Source: an uncultured Clostridium sp.
GTDB lineage: Bacteria > Bacillota > Clostridia > TANB77 > CAG-508
Reading direction: 5' to 3'
DNA: 21,371 bases
Assembly: GCA_900555085.1 (NCBI GenBank)
Contig: USJU01000011.1
Location: 1-21,371, forward strand
Shown: piece by piece, positions 1-6,591 of the stretch
Position numbering within the stretch: position 1 is the stretch's first letter
Layout of the letters: each line of letters opens with the position of its first letter
Notes under the pieces: model-generated
The model's input: the letters and a program-made list of their open reading frames with translations, nothing else
What the model was told of the DNA's origin: nothing
The model's database searches: none
Translations under genes and position numbers: made by a program

Positions 1-423
1 AAAGAATAAAAATAGTATAACTAAAAATATTGCAAATGGAACCCCTAATTTTACATTAGCATTTATCATGTAAAGTGGAATTGCTATTGTTATTAAAACA
101 ATAACTAAATCTATTATTAGAGCTTTATTTTTTAATACTTTAGTATTTTTATTAATTACTACAGTTGCTAAATATTGTATTAAATTTATAACATTTGAAC
201 TTATAATATTGTATAAGCTTGTACTTGCAAGTCCAGAAATACTTGCAAGAGTTACTGTAAATAATTCTGGTATGGAAGTTGCAAAACCTGCTATATTTCC
301 AACTGTTTTTGCTTTTAAATTTAAAGTTTCAGCAATATTTCTTAATAATTTTACTAACATATATTTTGAAATTATAATTATTAATATAATGTAAATAGCT
401 AGCTTAATAAATTCTATAAACAC
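1..423 (-). CDS. Na+/Ca2+ exchanger-like (CaCA superfamily) membrane protein, 5' part only
   Basis: This is an open frame of 141 codons without a stop, running off the left edge of the window, so the C-terminal part is missing. It starts at a GTG (421-423) preceded by AGGTG at a suitable distance; the nearby ATG in another frame meets a stop after two codons. The protein begins with a hydrophobic helix, then shows the motif GFATSIPEL at about residues 47-55, followed about 20 residues later by NIISSNVINL. This matches the alpha-repeat pattern (G-x-A-T-S-x-P-E, then N-I-x-x-S-N-x-x-N) of cation/Ca2+ exchangers, whose conserved acidic and asparagine residues bind cations in the membrane. Further hydrophobic segments follow. 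Family membership is inferred from this single repeat; the ion specificity cannot be told. It lies 55 nt downstream of the TPM-domain gene on the same strand and may be cotranscribed. Confidence 0.62.
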   Translation of the reverse strand, partial: MFIEFIKLAIYIILIIIISKYMLVKLLRNIAETLNLKAKTVGNIAGFATSIPELFTVTLASISGLASTSLYNIISSNVINLIQYLATVVINKNTKVLKNKALIIDLVIVLITIAIPLYMINANVKLGVPFAIFLVILFLFF

Positions 424-478
424 ATTTATCACCTAAATAAATTATGTTCAATTTAAGCTAGCTTATACATTATAATTT

Positions 479-1390
479 TTAAAAACTTCTTGAGCTTCCT
501 CCTCCGCCAGAAGAACCTCCACCTCCAGAAAATCCTCCACCTGAGAATCCTCCTGAAGATCCTCCTCCGTAGTATCCTCCATGTCCAGATATTCCACAAA
601 TAAGTGCTATTATAAACCATAAAAAATCAAATATTGTTATAAATGCTAACAGCATTAACGTTTCTTTAGTTATTCCTACTGTAAAAACATTAAATATACA
701 GCAGTTAATTATACTAACAATTACGATATATATTATTGATATTATAAATTTATTTGTTCTTTTTTTATGTAGTATAAAACCTATTATAAGTGATATTGTT
801 GGTATTCCAACAGTTCCAAATGATTTCATATTATTACCAGTTGTATATTCATTACTTTTAGCTTCTTCTGCTCCTACATCTACATTATATTCATTTGTAA
901 CTTCTTGTAATATTGCACTAAAACCATTTTTTATACCATTATTCCAATCGTTTTGCTTTAAATATGGAATAATATATTCATCTTGTATTCTTCCAGTTTT
1001 ACCATCTGGCAATATTCCTTCCAAACCATATCCTACTTCTATTCTAAATTGTCTTTCTTCTAAAGCTAACAACAATAACACACCATTATTTTTGTTTTTA
1101 TCTCCTATTCCAAATTTTCTGAATAGTTCTGTTGAGTATTCTTCTAACGACTGTCCTCCTAAGTTTTGTACTGTTACTACTACTATTTGTGCTCCTGTTT
1201 GACTATATAAACTTTTATTTGTTGAAATTATATAATTTTTTGTTTCTCTATCCAATATGTTTGCATAGTCATTTACATAGAAGTCTGATGTAGGATTTAC
1301 AACAGCTACCGAATCAACTTTTAAAATACTAACAGCAATAAAAAACATTACTATTATTTTTATAATATTTCTTTTATTCAAAATTAACAC
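479..1390 (-). CDS. TPM-domain (YgcG family) membrane protein with Gly/Ser-rich tail
   Basis: The protein has 303 residues from the chosen start. It begins with a hydrophobic N-terminal segment (signal or anchor). A TPM domain follows at about residues 30-165, with VNDYANILD, the conserved GAQIVVVTV strand, NNGVLLLLALEERQFRIEVG and GLEGILPDGK. Two or three hydrophobic helices follow, and a tail made almost only of Gly, Ser and Phe, ending SSRSF, as is typical of YgcG-like proteins. I chose GTG at 1390 because GGAGG (1397-1401) lies six bases upstream; the longer ATG start at 1459 has no visible RBS and would overlap lemA by 86 nt. With the GTG start the overlap with lemA is 17 nt, implying translational coupling. 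TPM and LemA proteins often sit together; their exact role at the envelope is poorly known. No terminator is evident downstream. Confidence 0.85.
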   Translation of the reverse strand: MLILNKRNIIKIIVMFFIAVSILKVDSVAVVNPTSDFYVNDYANILDRETKNYIISTNKSLYSQTGAQIVVVTVQNLGGQSLEEYSTELFRKFGIGDKNKNNGVLLLLALEERQFRIEVGYGLEGILPDGKTGRIQDEYIIPYLKQNDWNNGIKNGFSAILQEVTNEYNVDVGAEEAKSNEYTTGNNMKSFGTVGIPTISLIIGFILHKKRTNKFIISIIYIVIVSIINCCIFNVFTVGITKETLMLLAFITIFDFLWFIIALICGISGHGGYYGGGSSGGFSGGGFSGGGGSSGGGGSSRSF

Positions 1391-1940
1391 TAGGTACCTC
1401 CGTACTACTTTCATCTGCTTCAAAATATTCTGCTTGTTCAAATCCAAACATTCCAGCAATTATATTATTAGGAAATTTCTTTATTGTAGTATTTAAAGTT
1501 TTTACAGCATTATTATAATCTTTTCTTGCAACAGCTATACGGTTTTCTGTTCCTGCTAATTCGTCTGATAACTGTTTAAAGTTTTCAGATGATTTTAAAT
1601 CTGGATAATTTTCTACAACTACCATTAATGCTTTTAAAGAACTGGATAATTCGTTATTTGCTTCAGATTTTTCTTCAACACTATTTGCACTTGTTAACTT
1701 AGCACGTGCCTCTGTAATTTTGTCTATTACCTCATTTTCATGATTTGTATATCCTTTTACTGCACTTACTAAATTAGGTATTAAATCAGCTCTTCTTTGT
1801 AACATTACATCTAAATCTGATAACGCACTATCAACAGCCTCTCTTTTTGATACCATTCCATTGTATCCTGCAATTGCCATTATAGCTATTATTGCAATTA
1901 CTGCTATAATACATATTGTTCCTATGCTTGATTTTTTCAT
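1374..1940 (-). CDS. lemA: LemA family membrane protein
   Basis: The protein has 188 residues. A single N-terminal transmembrane helix lies at about residues 7-26, followed by the family signature: MVSKREAVDSALSDLDV, then LQRRADLIPNLVSAVKGY and the HENEVI segment. A long, mainly helical coiled region follows, ending in the conserved IAGMFGFEQAEYFEA and a short acidic tail. LemA proteins are thought to sit with a short N-terminus across the membrane and a helical domain on the other side; their biochemical function is unsettled. The start ATG has GGAGG upstream, and a plausible sigma-A promoter is centred about 45 nt upstream. Its 3' end contains the RBS and start codon of the TPM-domain gene, so the two are expected to be made together. 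Confidence 0.9.
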   Translation of the reverse strand: MKKSSIGTICIIAVIAIIAIMAIAGYNGMVSKREAVDSALSDLDVMLQRRADLIPNLVSAVKGYTNHENEVIDKITEARAKLTSANSVEEKSEANNELSSSLKALMVVVENYPDLKSSENFKQLSDELAGTENRIAVARKDYNNAVKTLNTTIKKFPNNIIAGMFGFEQAEYFEADESSTEVPSVNFE

Positions 1941-1972
1941 AATTAATTTTCCTCCTTTTATTTTATGAGTAT

Positions 1973-2001
1973 ATTTTATCAGTTAATTATTTTTATTACA
2001 A
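1973..2001 (-). promoter_or_regulatory. Probable sigma-A promoter of lemA
   Basis: On the minus strand a -35 box TTGTAA (1996-2001) and a -10 box TAAAAT (1973-1978) are separated by 17 nt. Transcription would start near 1966, giving a leader of about 26 nt that includes the GGAGG of lemA. A TTGACA lies further upstream next to a TATAAT, but their spacing (11 or 19 nt) fits less well. The region is very A+T rich, so chance matches are possible. Confidence 0.5.
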
Positions 2002-2035
2002 TGTTTTTTTATTTTATTATAAAAATATTTTTTGT

Positions 2036-2069
2036 CAATCTGTCAAATTTAAGACGTCTGCTCCTACAA
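2036..2069. repeat. Degenerate copy of the AGACGTCT palindromic repeat
   Basis: This stretch upstream of lemA aligns with 2690-2725: both are preceded by an identical 16-base run ATTTTATTATAAAAAT, then a TTTTTGT-AATC segment, then GACGTCTG and a C-rich run ending CCTAC. In this copy the left stem half is degraded (TGTCAAATTTAA instead of GGACAGA), so it no longer folds well. It is read here as a decayed relative of the element beside rplQ. Confidence 0.55.
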
Positions 2070-2169
2070 CATTTGGCATTATATTATATAAAAAATTTAT
2101 TACCTATATTTTTAATTGTTTAACCTAATGATGCCAAATCATACAATAAAAAAAATTTTTCTAAAATAC

Positions 2170-2202
2170 AAAAAAGAGGCGGATTTTATTTTCCACCTCT
2201 TT
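2170..2202 (-). terminator. Intrinsic terminator of the 103-residue orphan gene
   Basis: On the minus strand an 8-bp stem AGAGGTGG / CCGCCTCT (one G-U pair) with a 10-nt A+T loop is followed by six T. It begins about 20 nt after the stop codon of the gene at 2223-2534. Confidence 0.85.
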
Positions 2203-2222
2203 GCGTTGCTGTTTTTTAACTA

Positions 2223-2534
2223 CTAGATTCGTGCTGCGAATTCTTTAAGTTTTGACCAGCAAATTTTGTGATTTCTCGGAATTGACAATACCTTAGTATC
2301 TCCATTTATTCTATACAAAATAAATGGAATATTAGTATTTAAGTCATCTACAGGTATTGTTATTTCATCTACTTCTGGTAAAATTTCAAGCATCTTATGT
2401 GATATTACATTATCATTTGGATGCTCACTTGCTAACCATTTAAAGTACGAAATAACATTACTCCGTTCCTGTTCATTTGTTTGTACTTTTTCTTTTTCAA
2501 GACATCGTACAAAAACAATTTTTGCATTTTTCAT
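2223..2534 (-). CDS. Unrecognised 103-residue protein
   Basis: I do not recognise this gene. The start ATG is preceded by AAGGAGGG at good spacing, a candidate -10 box lies upstream, and an intrinsic terminator follows directly, so it looks like a real single-gene transcription unit. The protein is soluble in appearance, with no membrane segment. It starts with a beta-like segment (KNAKIVFVRCL), then a charged helix with a WLASEHPND turn, an acidic stretch EILPEVDEITIPVDD, a strand-like IPFILYRI, and a C-terminal KICWSKLKEFAARI. Two cysteines (near residues 11 and 91) are far apart and show no metal motif. It stands between the ribosomal operon terminator and the lemA promoter, and nothing links it functionally to either neighbour. 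Confidence 0.7.
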   Translation of the reverse strand: MKNAKIVFVRCLEKEKVQTNEQERSNVISYFKWLASEHPNDNVISHKMLEILPEVDEITIPVDDLNTNIPFILYRINGDTKVLSIPRNHKICWSKLKEFAARI

Positions 2535-2554
2535 AATAGAACCCTCCTTTATGA

Positions 2555-2568
2555 AATTTCTAGAAATT
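2555..2568. promoter_or_regulatory. 14-bp perfect palindrome in the leader of the 103-residue gene
   Basis: AATTTCTAGAAATT is a perfect inverted repeat lying between the candidate -10 box (2616-2621) and the RBS of the orphan gene. It could be an operator for a dimeric regulator, or chance in A+T-rich DNA. Confidence 0.35.
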
Positions 2569-2615
2569 AAATTTTAACTTCTATATTGCTTAGGATTTTA
2601 CCAGTTACAGGCTAT

Positions 2616-2644
2616 ATTATATCATAATTTTTTTCATAAATCTA
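2616..2644 (-). promoter_or_regulatory. Possible promoter of the 103-residue gene
   Basis: A perfect -10 box TATAAT (2616-2621, minus strand) stands about 80 nt upstream of the start codon. The -35 region at 17 nt spacing is TAGATT, a weak match to TTGACA. The promoter call rests mainly on the -10 box and on the presence of an upstream terminator, which makes an independent start necessary. Confidence 0.4.
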
Positions 2645-2689
2645 GTAGTTTTACATAATATTTTGATTTTATTATAAAAATCATTTTTG

Positions 2690-2725
2690 TTAATCGGACG
2701 GACAGAGACGTCTGCCCCCCTACAA
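2690..2725. repeat. GC-rich palindromic repeat unit with AGAGAC loop
   Basis: The plus strand reads GGACGGAC-AGAGAC-GTCTGCCC (2696-2717), an 8-position stem with one G-U and one mismatch, followed by CCCTAC. The loop AGAGAC and stem design recur at 8140-8159 and 13404-13423. It sits just beyond the terminator of rplQ. Confidence 0.65.
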
Positions 2726-2739
2726 TATTCATATAATAG

Positions 2740-2767
2740 AAAAAAGACGACCCTTTTTAAGTCGTCT
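2740..2767 (-). terminator. Intrinsic terminator of the ribosomal protein superoperon
   Basis: On the minus strand a perfect 7-bp stem AGACGAC / GTCGTCT with a 9-nt loop is followed by six T. It starts about 14 nt after the rplQ stop codon and is the only strong terminator seen downstream of rpsJ within the operon. Confidence 0.9.
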
Positions 2768-2780
2768 AATTATATATCTC

Positions 2781-3320
2781 TTAGATTAATTCAAGTACAG
2801 CTATTTCAGCAGAATCTCCTCTTCTTTGTCCTAATCTAACTATTCTTGTATATCCTCCAACATTACCATTTTTAGAATATTTTTCTGCTATTTCTCCAAA
2901 TAATTTTGCTGGTATATCAATGTTTTTACCTTTTTCGTCTTTTACTTTGTTTGTTTTATTCATTATTTTTCTTCTAGCATTTAATCTTGATGGCATGTCT
3001 TTTTGTCTTTTTTCTACAACTTCTTCTTTAACAACTTTTAAGTATTCTTTACCGTTTTTGCTTTTTACTAATTCTGTAACTTTGTTTCCATTGTTATCTA
3101 ATTTAGCTCTAACAACTTTAGTATCAACCATTTCAAAGTTGTCTTTTTCTTTTATTGCTAATGCTATTAAGCTATCTACTATCGCTTTTGTTTCTTTAGC
3201 TCTTGCAACTGTTGTTGTTATTTTTTCGTTTAATATTAAGTCTGTTGCTTGAGTTCTAAGCATTGCTTTTCTTTGTGCAGTTGTTTTTCCTAATTTTCTA
3301 TTTTTAGCCAACTTATTCAC
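2781..3320 (-). CDS. rplQ: 50S ribosomal protein L17, with an internal insertion
   Basis: L17 sits near the exit of the peptide tunnel on the large subunit. The N-terminal part (KLGKTTAQRKAMLRTQATDL, about residues 9-28, and the TTTVARAKETKAIVDSLIALA helix) and the C-terminal part (AKLFGEIAEKY, then GGYTRIVRLGQRRGDSAEIAVLELI) are clearly those of L17. The protein has 179 residues, whereas the E. coli protein has 127 and many bacterial ones about 115-130. The excess is an insertion at about residues 60-107, rich in Lys, Glu and Val and strand-like, plus a few extra residues near 125. It lies before the final conserved block, so this is an insertion within one frame, not a fusion at an end. It is the last gene of the operon, 15 nt after rpoA, and is followed by a strong terminator. 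Confidence 0.95.
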   Translation of the reverse strand: MNKLAKNRKLGKTTAQRKAMLRTQATDLILNEKITTTVARAKETKAIVDSLIALAIKEKDNFEMVDTKVVRAKLDNNGNKVTELVKSKNGKEYLKVVKEEVVEKRQKDMPSRLNARRKIMNKTNKVKDEKGKNIDIPAKLFGEIAEKYSKNGNVGGYTRIVRLGQRRGDSAEIAVLELI

Positions 3321-3335
3321 ACCTTTCTAAATATT

Positions 3336-4283
3336 TTAGTCTTCTTCACTAGCAAAGTCTAAACCTAATGAATGTAATTTATTTGTTACTTCATCTAAAG
3401 ATTTCTTTCCTAGATTTCTTACTTTCATCATGTCTGTTTCTGATTTATTTACTAAATCTTCAACTGTAGCAATTCCTGCTCTTTTTAAGCAGTTGAATGA
3501 TCTTACAGATAATTCTAAATCTTCTATTGACATTTCTAGTACTTTTTCTTTTTTATTTTCTTCTTTTTCTATCATTACTTGAGTATGTTTTGTAGCTTCT
3601 GATAGATCTATAAATAATTCTAAATGCCCTGTCATAACTTTTGCAGCTAAACTTAAAGCTTCATATGGTTTCAAACTTCCGTCTGTCCATACTTCTATAA
3701 CAAGTTTATCAAAATCAACCATTTGTCCAACTCTTGTATTTTCAACAGCATAATTTACTTTTTTTACTGGTGTAAATATAGAGTCTATTGGAAGAACTGA
3801 TATATCGTCATTTTCTTTTTTGTTTTTTTCAGCTGAATTATAACCTCTTCCTTTATTTACAGTCATTTCTATTTTTAGGCTTCCACCTTTAGAAACTGTT
3901 GCTATATGTAAATCTTGATTTAAAACTTCAACTGTTCCATCTGTTATGATATCTGCTGCAGTTACTTCTCCTTCTTCATTTGCATCTATTCTTATTGTTT
4001 TTTCTTCTACACCATCCATTTTTAAACGTACTGCTTTTAAATTAACAATAAGTTCTGGAACATCTTCTACAACATTTGGTATTGTTGAAAATTCGTGTAG
4101 TACCCCATCAATTTTTATGCTTGTAATTGCAGCTCCTGGTAAAGAAGATAAAAGTATTCTTCTTAATGAGTTTCCTATTGTAACTCCATATCCTCTTTCT
4201 AATGGTTCACATACAAATTTAGCATAATTTTTTGCTTCATCTATTTCTAAGCATTCTATGTTGGGTCTTTCAAATTCTATCAT
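3336..4283 (-). CDS. rpoA: DNA-directed RNA polymerase alpha subunit
   Basis: The 315-residue protein has the usual two domains. The N-terminal domain (about residues 1-230) carries the assembly signature GYGVTIGNSLRRILLSSLPG at about 32-51, and EDVPELIVNLK, used in dimerisation and docking of beta and beta-prime. A charged linker (MIEKEENKKEKV) leads to the C-terminal domain at about 250-315, with the DNA and activator contact region RSFNCLKRAGI and the helix-hairpin-helix stretch RNLGKKSLDEV. The ATG has TAGGAGG upstream. A small hairpin (GTTGC/GCAAC, 4302-4320) lies just before the RBS. The position between rpsD and rplQ is the normal alpha-operon arrangement. Confidence 0.98.
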   Translation of the reverse strand: MIEFERPNIECLEIDEAKNYAKFVCEPLERGYGVTIGNSLRRILLSSLPGAAITSIKIDGVLHEFSTIPNVVEDVPELIVNLKAVRLKMDGVEEKTIRIDANEEGEVTAADIITDGTVEVLNQDLHIATVSKGGSLKIEMTVNKGRGYNSAEKNKKENDDISVLPIDSIFTPVKKVNYAVENTRVGQMVDFDKLVIEVWTDGSLKPYEALSLAAKVMTGHLELFIDLSEATKHTQVMIEKEENKKEKVLEMSIEDLELSVRSFNCLKRAGIATVEDLVNKSETDMMKVRNLGKKSLDEVTNKLHSLGLDFASEED

Positions 4284-4351
4284 TTCTTACCTCCTAATAG
4301 AGTTGCATTTGCATAGCAACCTTTTTAATAATTTTATACTCTTAAACTTTA

Positions 4352-4978
4352 TTATTTTGAGTAAAGTTCTACTATTAAATGCTCTTCTACTGGTAAATCT
4401 ATATCTTCTCTAGATGCTAATCTTACTACTTTACCGCTTAAATTTTCGAAATCTCTTTCTAACCAAGCTGGTACTGGTCTTGCAGCATTTGCTTCTACAT
4501 TAGCTTTTATTGTAGCATTATCTGCCTTTAATTCTCTAACTTTGATAACATCTCCAGCTTTTACTAAATAAGATGGTATATCTACTCTTTTACCATTTAC
4601 TTCAAATTGAGCATGGTTTACAAGTTGTCTTGCTTGAGCTCTTGAACTACCATATCCTAATCTGTAAACTACGTTATCTAATCTACTTTCTAATATTTGT
4701 AGTAAGTTGTTACCAGTAATTCCTTTTTTATTAGAAGCCATTTCGAAATATTTTCTAAATTGTTTTTCTGAAACTCCATAATATGCTTTTGTTTTTTGTT
4801 TTTCTCTTAACTGTGTACCATATTCAGAAAGTTTTGTTCTTTTTTGTCCATGTTCACCTGGAGCATAGTTTCTTCTAGATACACTACATTTATCTGAATA
4901 ACATCTATCACCTTTTAAGAACAATTTTTGTCCTTCTCTACGGCATCTACGACATTGTTCGTCTTTATATCTTGCCAT
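4352..4978 (-). CDS. rpsD: 30S ribosomal protein S4, zinc-binding type
   Basis: S4 is a primary binder of 16S rRNA that starts 30S assembly. From the chosen ATG at 4978 the protein has 208 residues and begins MARYKDEQCRRCRREG, the normal N-terminus; a longer frame starting at 5023 adds 15 residues but the RBS (AAGGAG) fits the internal start. Cysteines at 9, 12, 26 and 31 form the zinc knuckle of the Cys-containing S4 type. The S4 RNA-binding fold is seen at about residues 95-160 (LESRLDNVVYRLGYGSSRAQARQLV), and the C-terminus LIVELYSK is complete. The 109-nt gap to rpsK contains a small GGGTTA/TAGCCC hairpin but no long repeat. In many bacteria S4 regulates the alpha operon; here that is only a possibility. 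Confidence 0.97.
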   Translation of the reverse strand: MARYKDEQCRRCRREGQKLFLKGDRCYSDKCSVSRRNYAPGEHGQKRTKLSEYGTQLREKQKTKAYYGVSEKQFRKYFEMASNKKGITGNNLLQILESRLDNVVYRLGYGSSRAQARQLVNHAQFEVNGKRVDIPSYLVKAGDVIKVRELKADNATIKANVEANAARPVPAWLERDFENLSGKVVRLASREDIDLPVEEHLIVELYSK

Positions 4979-5086
4979 TTTATTTTCTCCTTTCTTTTTA
5001 AAGAATCCATTATATATTTTCATCTTTCGGGCTATTATAACCCTATTACTTTACATTTCATTTTTTATAATTAATATTATTATTAA

Positions 5087-5482
5087 CTATACTCTTCTTC
5101 TTTTTGGTGGTCTACAACCATTGTGTGGTATTGGTGTTACATCCTTAATACTACTTATTTCTAGACCTGTTGTTTGAAGTGATCTTATTGCTGCTTCACG
5201 TCCTGAACCTGGACCTTTAACATATACTTCAACTGTTTTTAAACCATGTTCCATTGCAGCTTTTGCAGCTGTTGTAGCAGCTTCTCCTGCAGCAAATGGT
5301 GTGCTTTTTTTAGAACCTTTAAATCCAAGTTCTCCAGCACTTGCCCAAGAGATAACATTACCATTTACATCTGAAATTGTAACGATTGTATTATTAAAAC
5401 TAGAATGAATATGAGCAGCACCTTTTTCGATGTTTTTTCTATTTCTTCTAGCTACTGGTTTTTTAGTTACATTTTTAGCCAT
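5087..5482 (-). CDS. rpsK: 30S ribosomal protein S11
   Basis: S11 lies on the 30S platform and helps shape the mRNA exit region. The 131-residue protein shows the conserved core GAAHIHSSFNNTIVTISD (about residues 21-38), SWASAGELGFKGSKKSTPFA, and the C-terminal DVTPIPHNGCRPPKRRRV, which includes the usual Asn-Gly pair of the family (the isoaspartate site in E. coli). Length and both ends match the family. A GAGGAG motif precedes the ATG. It lies between rpsM and rpsD, as in the standard alpha operon. Confidence 0.98.
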   Translation of the reverse strand: MAKNVTKKPVARRNRKNIEKGAAHIHSSFNNTIVTISDVNGNVISWASAGELGFKGSKKSTPFAAGEAATTAAKAAMEHGLKTVEVYVKGPGSGREAAIRSLQTTGLEISSIKDVTPIPHNGCRPPKRRRV

Positions 5483-5546
5483 CTTTGTTTGACTCCTCTC
5501 TTACATTATTATAATAAAACTAATCTATTTTACTTTCGTATAATTT

Positions 5547-5918
5547 TTATTTTTTAGATTTGCTTACTAATTTTCTAGGACCTTTTCTTGTACGAGCATT
5601 AGTTTTTGTTCTTTGACCTCTAACTGGTAATCCTCTTCTATGTCTTAATCCTCTGTAGCAACCAATTTCAGTAAGTCTTTTAATATTTAAAGCAACTTCT
5701 CTTCTTAAATCACCTTCAAGAGTTAAATCTAATTTTTCAATTGCTTTTCTAATTGCTTGTTCTTGGTCTTCTGTTAAGTCTTTTACTCTAGTATCTGGAT
5801 TAATTCCAGCTTCTTTTAATAATTTTTGTGAAGTTGATAAACCAATACCATATATGTATGTTAAACCAATTTCAACTCTTTTTTCTCTAGGTAAATCTAC
5901 TCCTGATATACGAGCCAT
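5547..5918 (-). CDS. rpsM: 30S ribosomal protein S13
   Basis: S13 sits in the 30S head and contacts the P-site tRNA and the B1 inter-subunit bridges. I chose the ATG at 5918, giving the typical N-terminus MARISGVDLPREKR and 123 residues; an upstream ATG at 5936 would add six residues, but GGAGGTG lies about 11 nt before the internal start and overlaps the longer frame. The helix-two-turn-helix segment YGIGLSTSQKLLKEAGI (about residues 22-38), the RGLRHRRGLPVRGQRTKTNA block and the basic tail ending LVSKSKK are all present. The unusually long spacer upstream (about 200 nt to rpmJ) holds a potential RNA structure. Confidence 0.97.
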   Translation of the reverse strand: MARISGVDLPREKRVEIGLTYIYGIGLSTSQKLLKEAGINPDTRVKDLTEDQEQAIRKAIEKLDLTLEGDLRREVALNIKRLTEIGCYRGLRHRRGLPVRGQRTKTNARTRKGPRKLVSKSKK

Positions 5919-6037
5919 AAACTTTAGCACCTCCAAATATTTTTTGTTTGTTTTTTAGTTTGTCCTTAAAACATAAACTGAAATGTATTTGATTTATAAC
6001 CAAATAGTATTTTTATATTTTTTTGAACATATATATA

Positions 6038-6095
6038 AACACAAACTTGATAAAGAAACTTTTATAAGTTTCCAGCCGCTACCATAATTTGTGTT
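6038..6095 (-). other. Candidate structured RNA in the rpmJ-rpsM spacer
   Basis: In the transcript an outer 8-bp helix AACACAAA / TTTGTGTT encloses an internal loop containing GGTAGCGGCTG and a perfect 7-bp inner hairpin GAAACTT-ATAA-AAGTTTC (6055-6072). A further 7-bp hairpin lies at 5988-6004. The structure is about 120 nt upstream of the rpsM start, at the head of the alpha-operon genes, where other bacteria carry autoregulatory mRNA elements. I cannot assign it to a known family. Confidence 0.5.
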
Positions 6096-6116
6096 AATAA
6101 CAATTTTAGTTAAAAA

Positions 6117-6230
6117 TTAACCTTGTCTTTGTTTGTGTTTAGGGTTTTCACATATAACTCTAATTACACCTTTTCTTTTAATTACTTTGCATTTATCGCA
6201 AATTTTTTTAACTGATGGTCTTACTTTCAT
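6117..6230 (-). CDS. rpmJ: 50S ribosomal protein L36, zinc type
   Basis: This small gene encodes 37 residues beginning MKVRPSVKKICDKCKVIKRK. Cys11, Cys14, Cys27 and His32 form the usual L36 zinc site, so this is the zinc-containing paralogue. The ATG follows GGAGGTG with good spacing. L36 is one of the smallest large-subunit proteins and contacts 23S rRNA near the L6/L16 region. The position between infA and rpsM is the standard one in Gram-positive bacteria. The reading frame is complete, ending in TAA. Confidence 0.96.
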   Translation of the reverse strand: MKVRPSVKKICDKCKVIKRKGVIRVICENPKHKQRQG

Positions 6231-6288
6231 TTTAGCACCTCCTACTTTTAATATATATTTTGCTATATATGTAAGTTGATTGTTTATT

Positions 6289-6507
6289 TTATTTACCTCT
6301 CCAAGTAATTCTTCCTCTTGTTAAATCATATGGTGATAATTCAAGTTTTACTTTGTCTCCAGGTAATATTTTTATATAATTCATCCTTAGTTTTCCTGAA
6401 ATATGAGCTAATACTTGATGCCCATTTTCAAGTTCTACTTTAAAATTCGTATTAGGTAATGCTTCTACAACAACACCTTCTACTTCGATAACATCCTCTT
6501 TTGACAT
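6289..6507 (-). CDS. infA: Translation initiation factor IF-1
   Basis: IF-1 is a 72-residue OB-fold protein that binds the 30S A site and works with IF-2 and IF-3. The sequence starts MSKEDVIEVEGVVVEALPN and contains NTNFKVELENGHQVLAHISGK with the following KLRMNYIKILPGDKVKLELSPYDL block and the RGRITWR end, all family-typical. The RBS is TTAGGAGG. It has its own strong-looking promoter whose -35 box lies inside the map coding region, so infA and the downstream alpha-operon genes can be expressed apart from the distant rpsJ promoter. Confidence 0.98.
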   Translation of the reverse strand: MSKEDVIEVEGVVVEALPNTNFKVELENGHQVLAHISGKLRMNYIKILPGDKVKLELSPYDLTRGRITWRGK

Positions 6508-6562
6508 TATTTTACCTCCTAATTTTAGTAAATTTATCTAAAAATTTACAATTAGCTTATAT

Positions 6563-6591
6563 AGTATATACCATAATTAAAGAATAGTCAA
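6563..6591 (-). promoter_or_regulatory. Internal sigma-A promoter upstream of infA
   Basis: On the minus strand TTGACT (6586-6591) and TATACT (6563-6568) are separated by exactly 17 nt. The -35 box lies within the last codons of map. A transcript would start near 6556 and lead into infA, rpmJ, rpsM, rpsK, rpsD, rpoA and rplQ. Confidence 0.75.

Noticed and set aside
209..394. Plus-strand open frame of 61 codons near the left edge
   Set aside because: It lies opposite the exchanger-like gene on the minus strand, which has an RBS and a family motif; the plus frame has neither.
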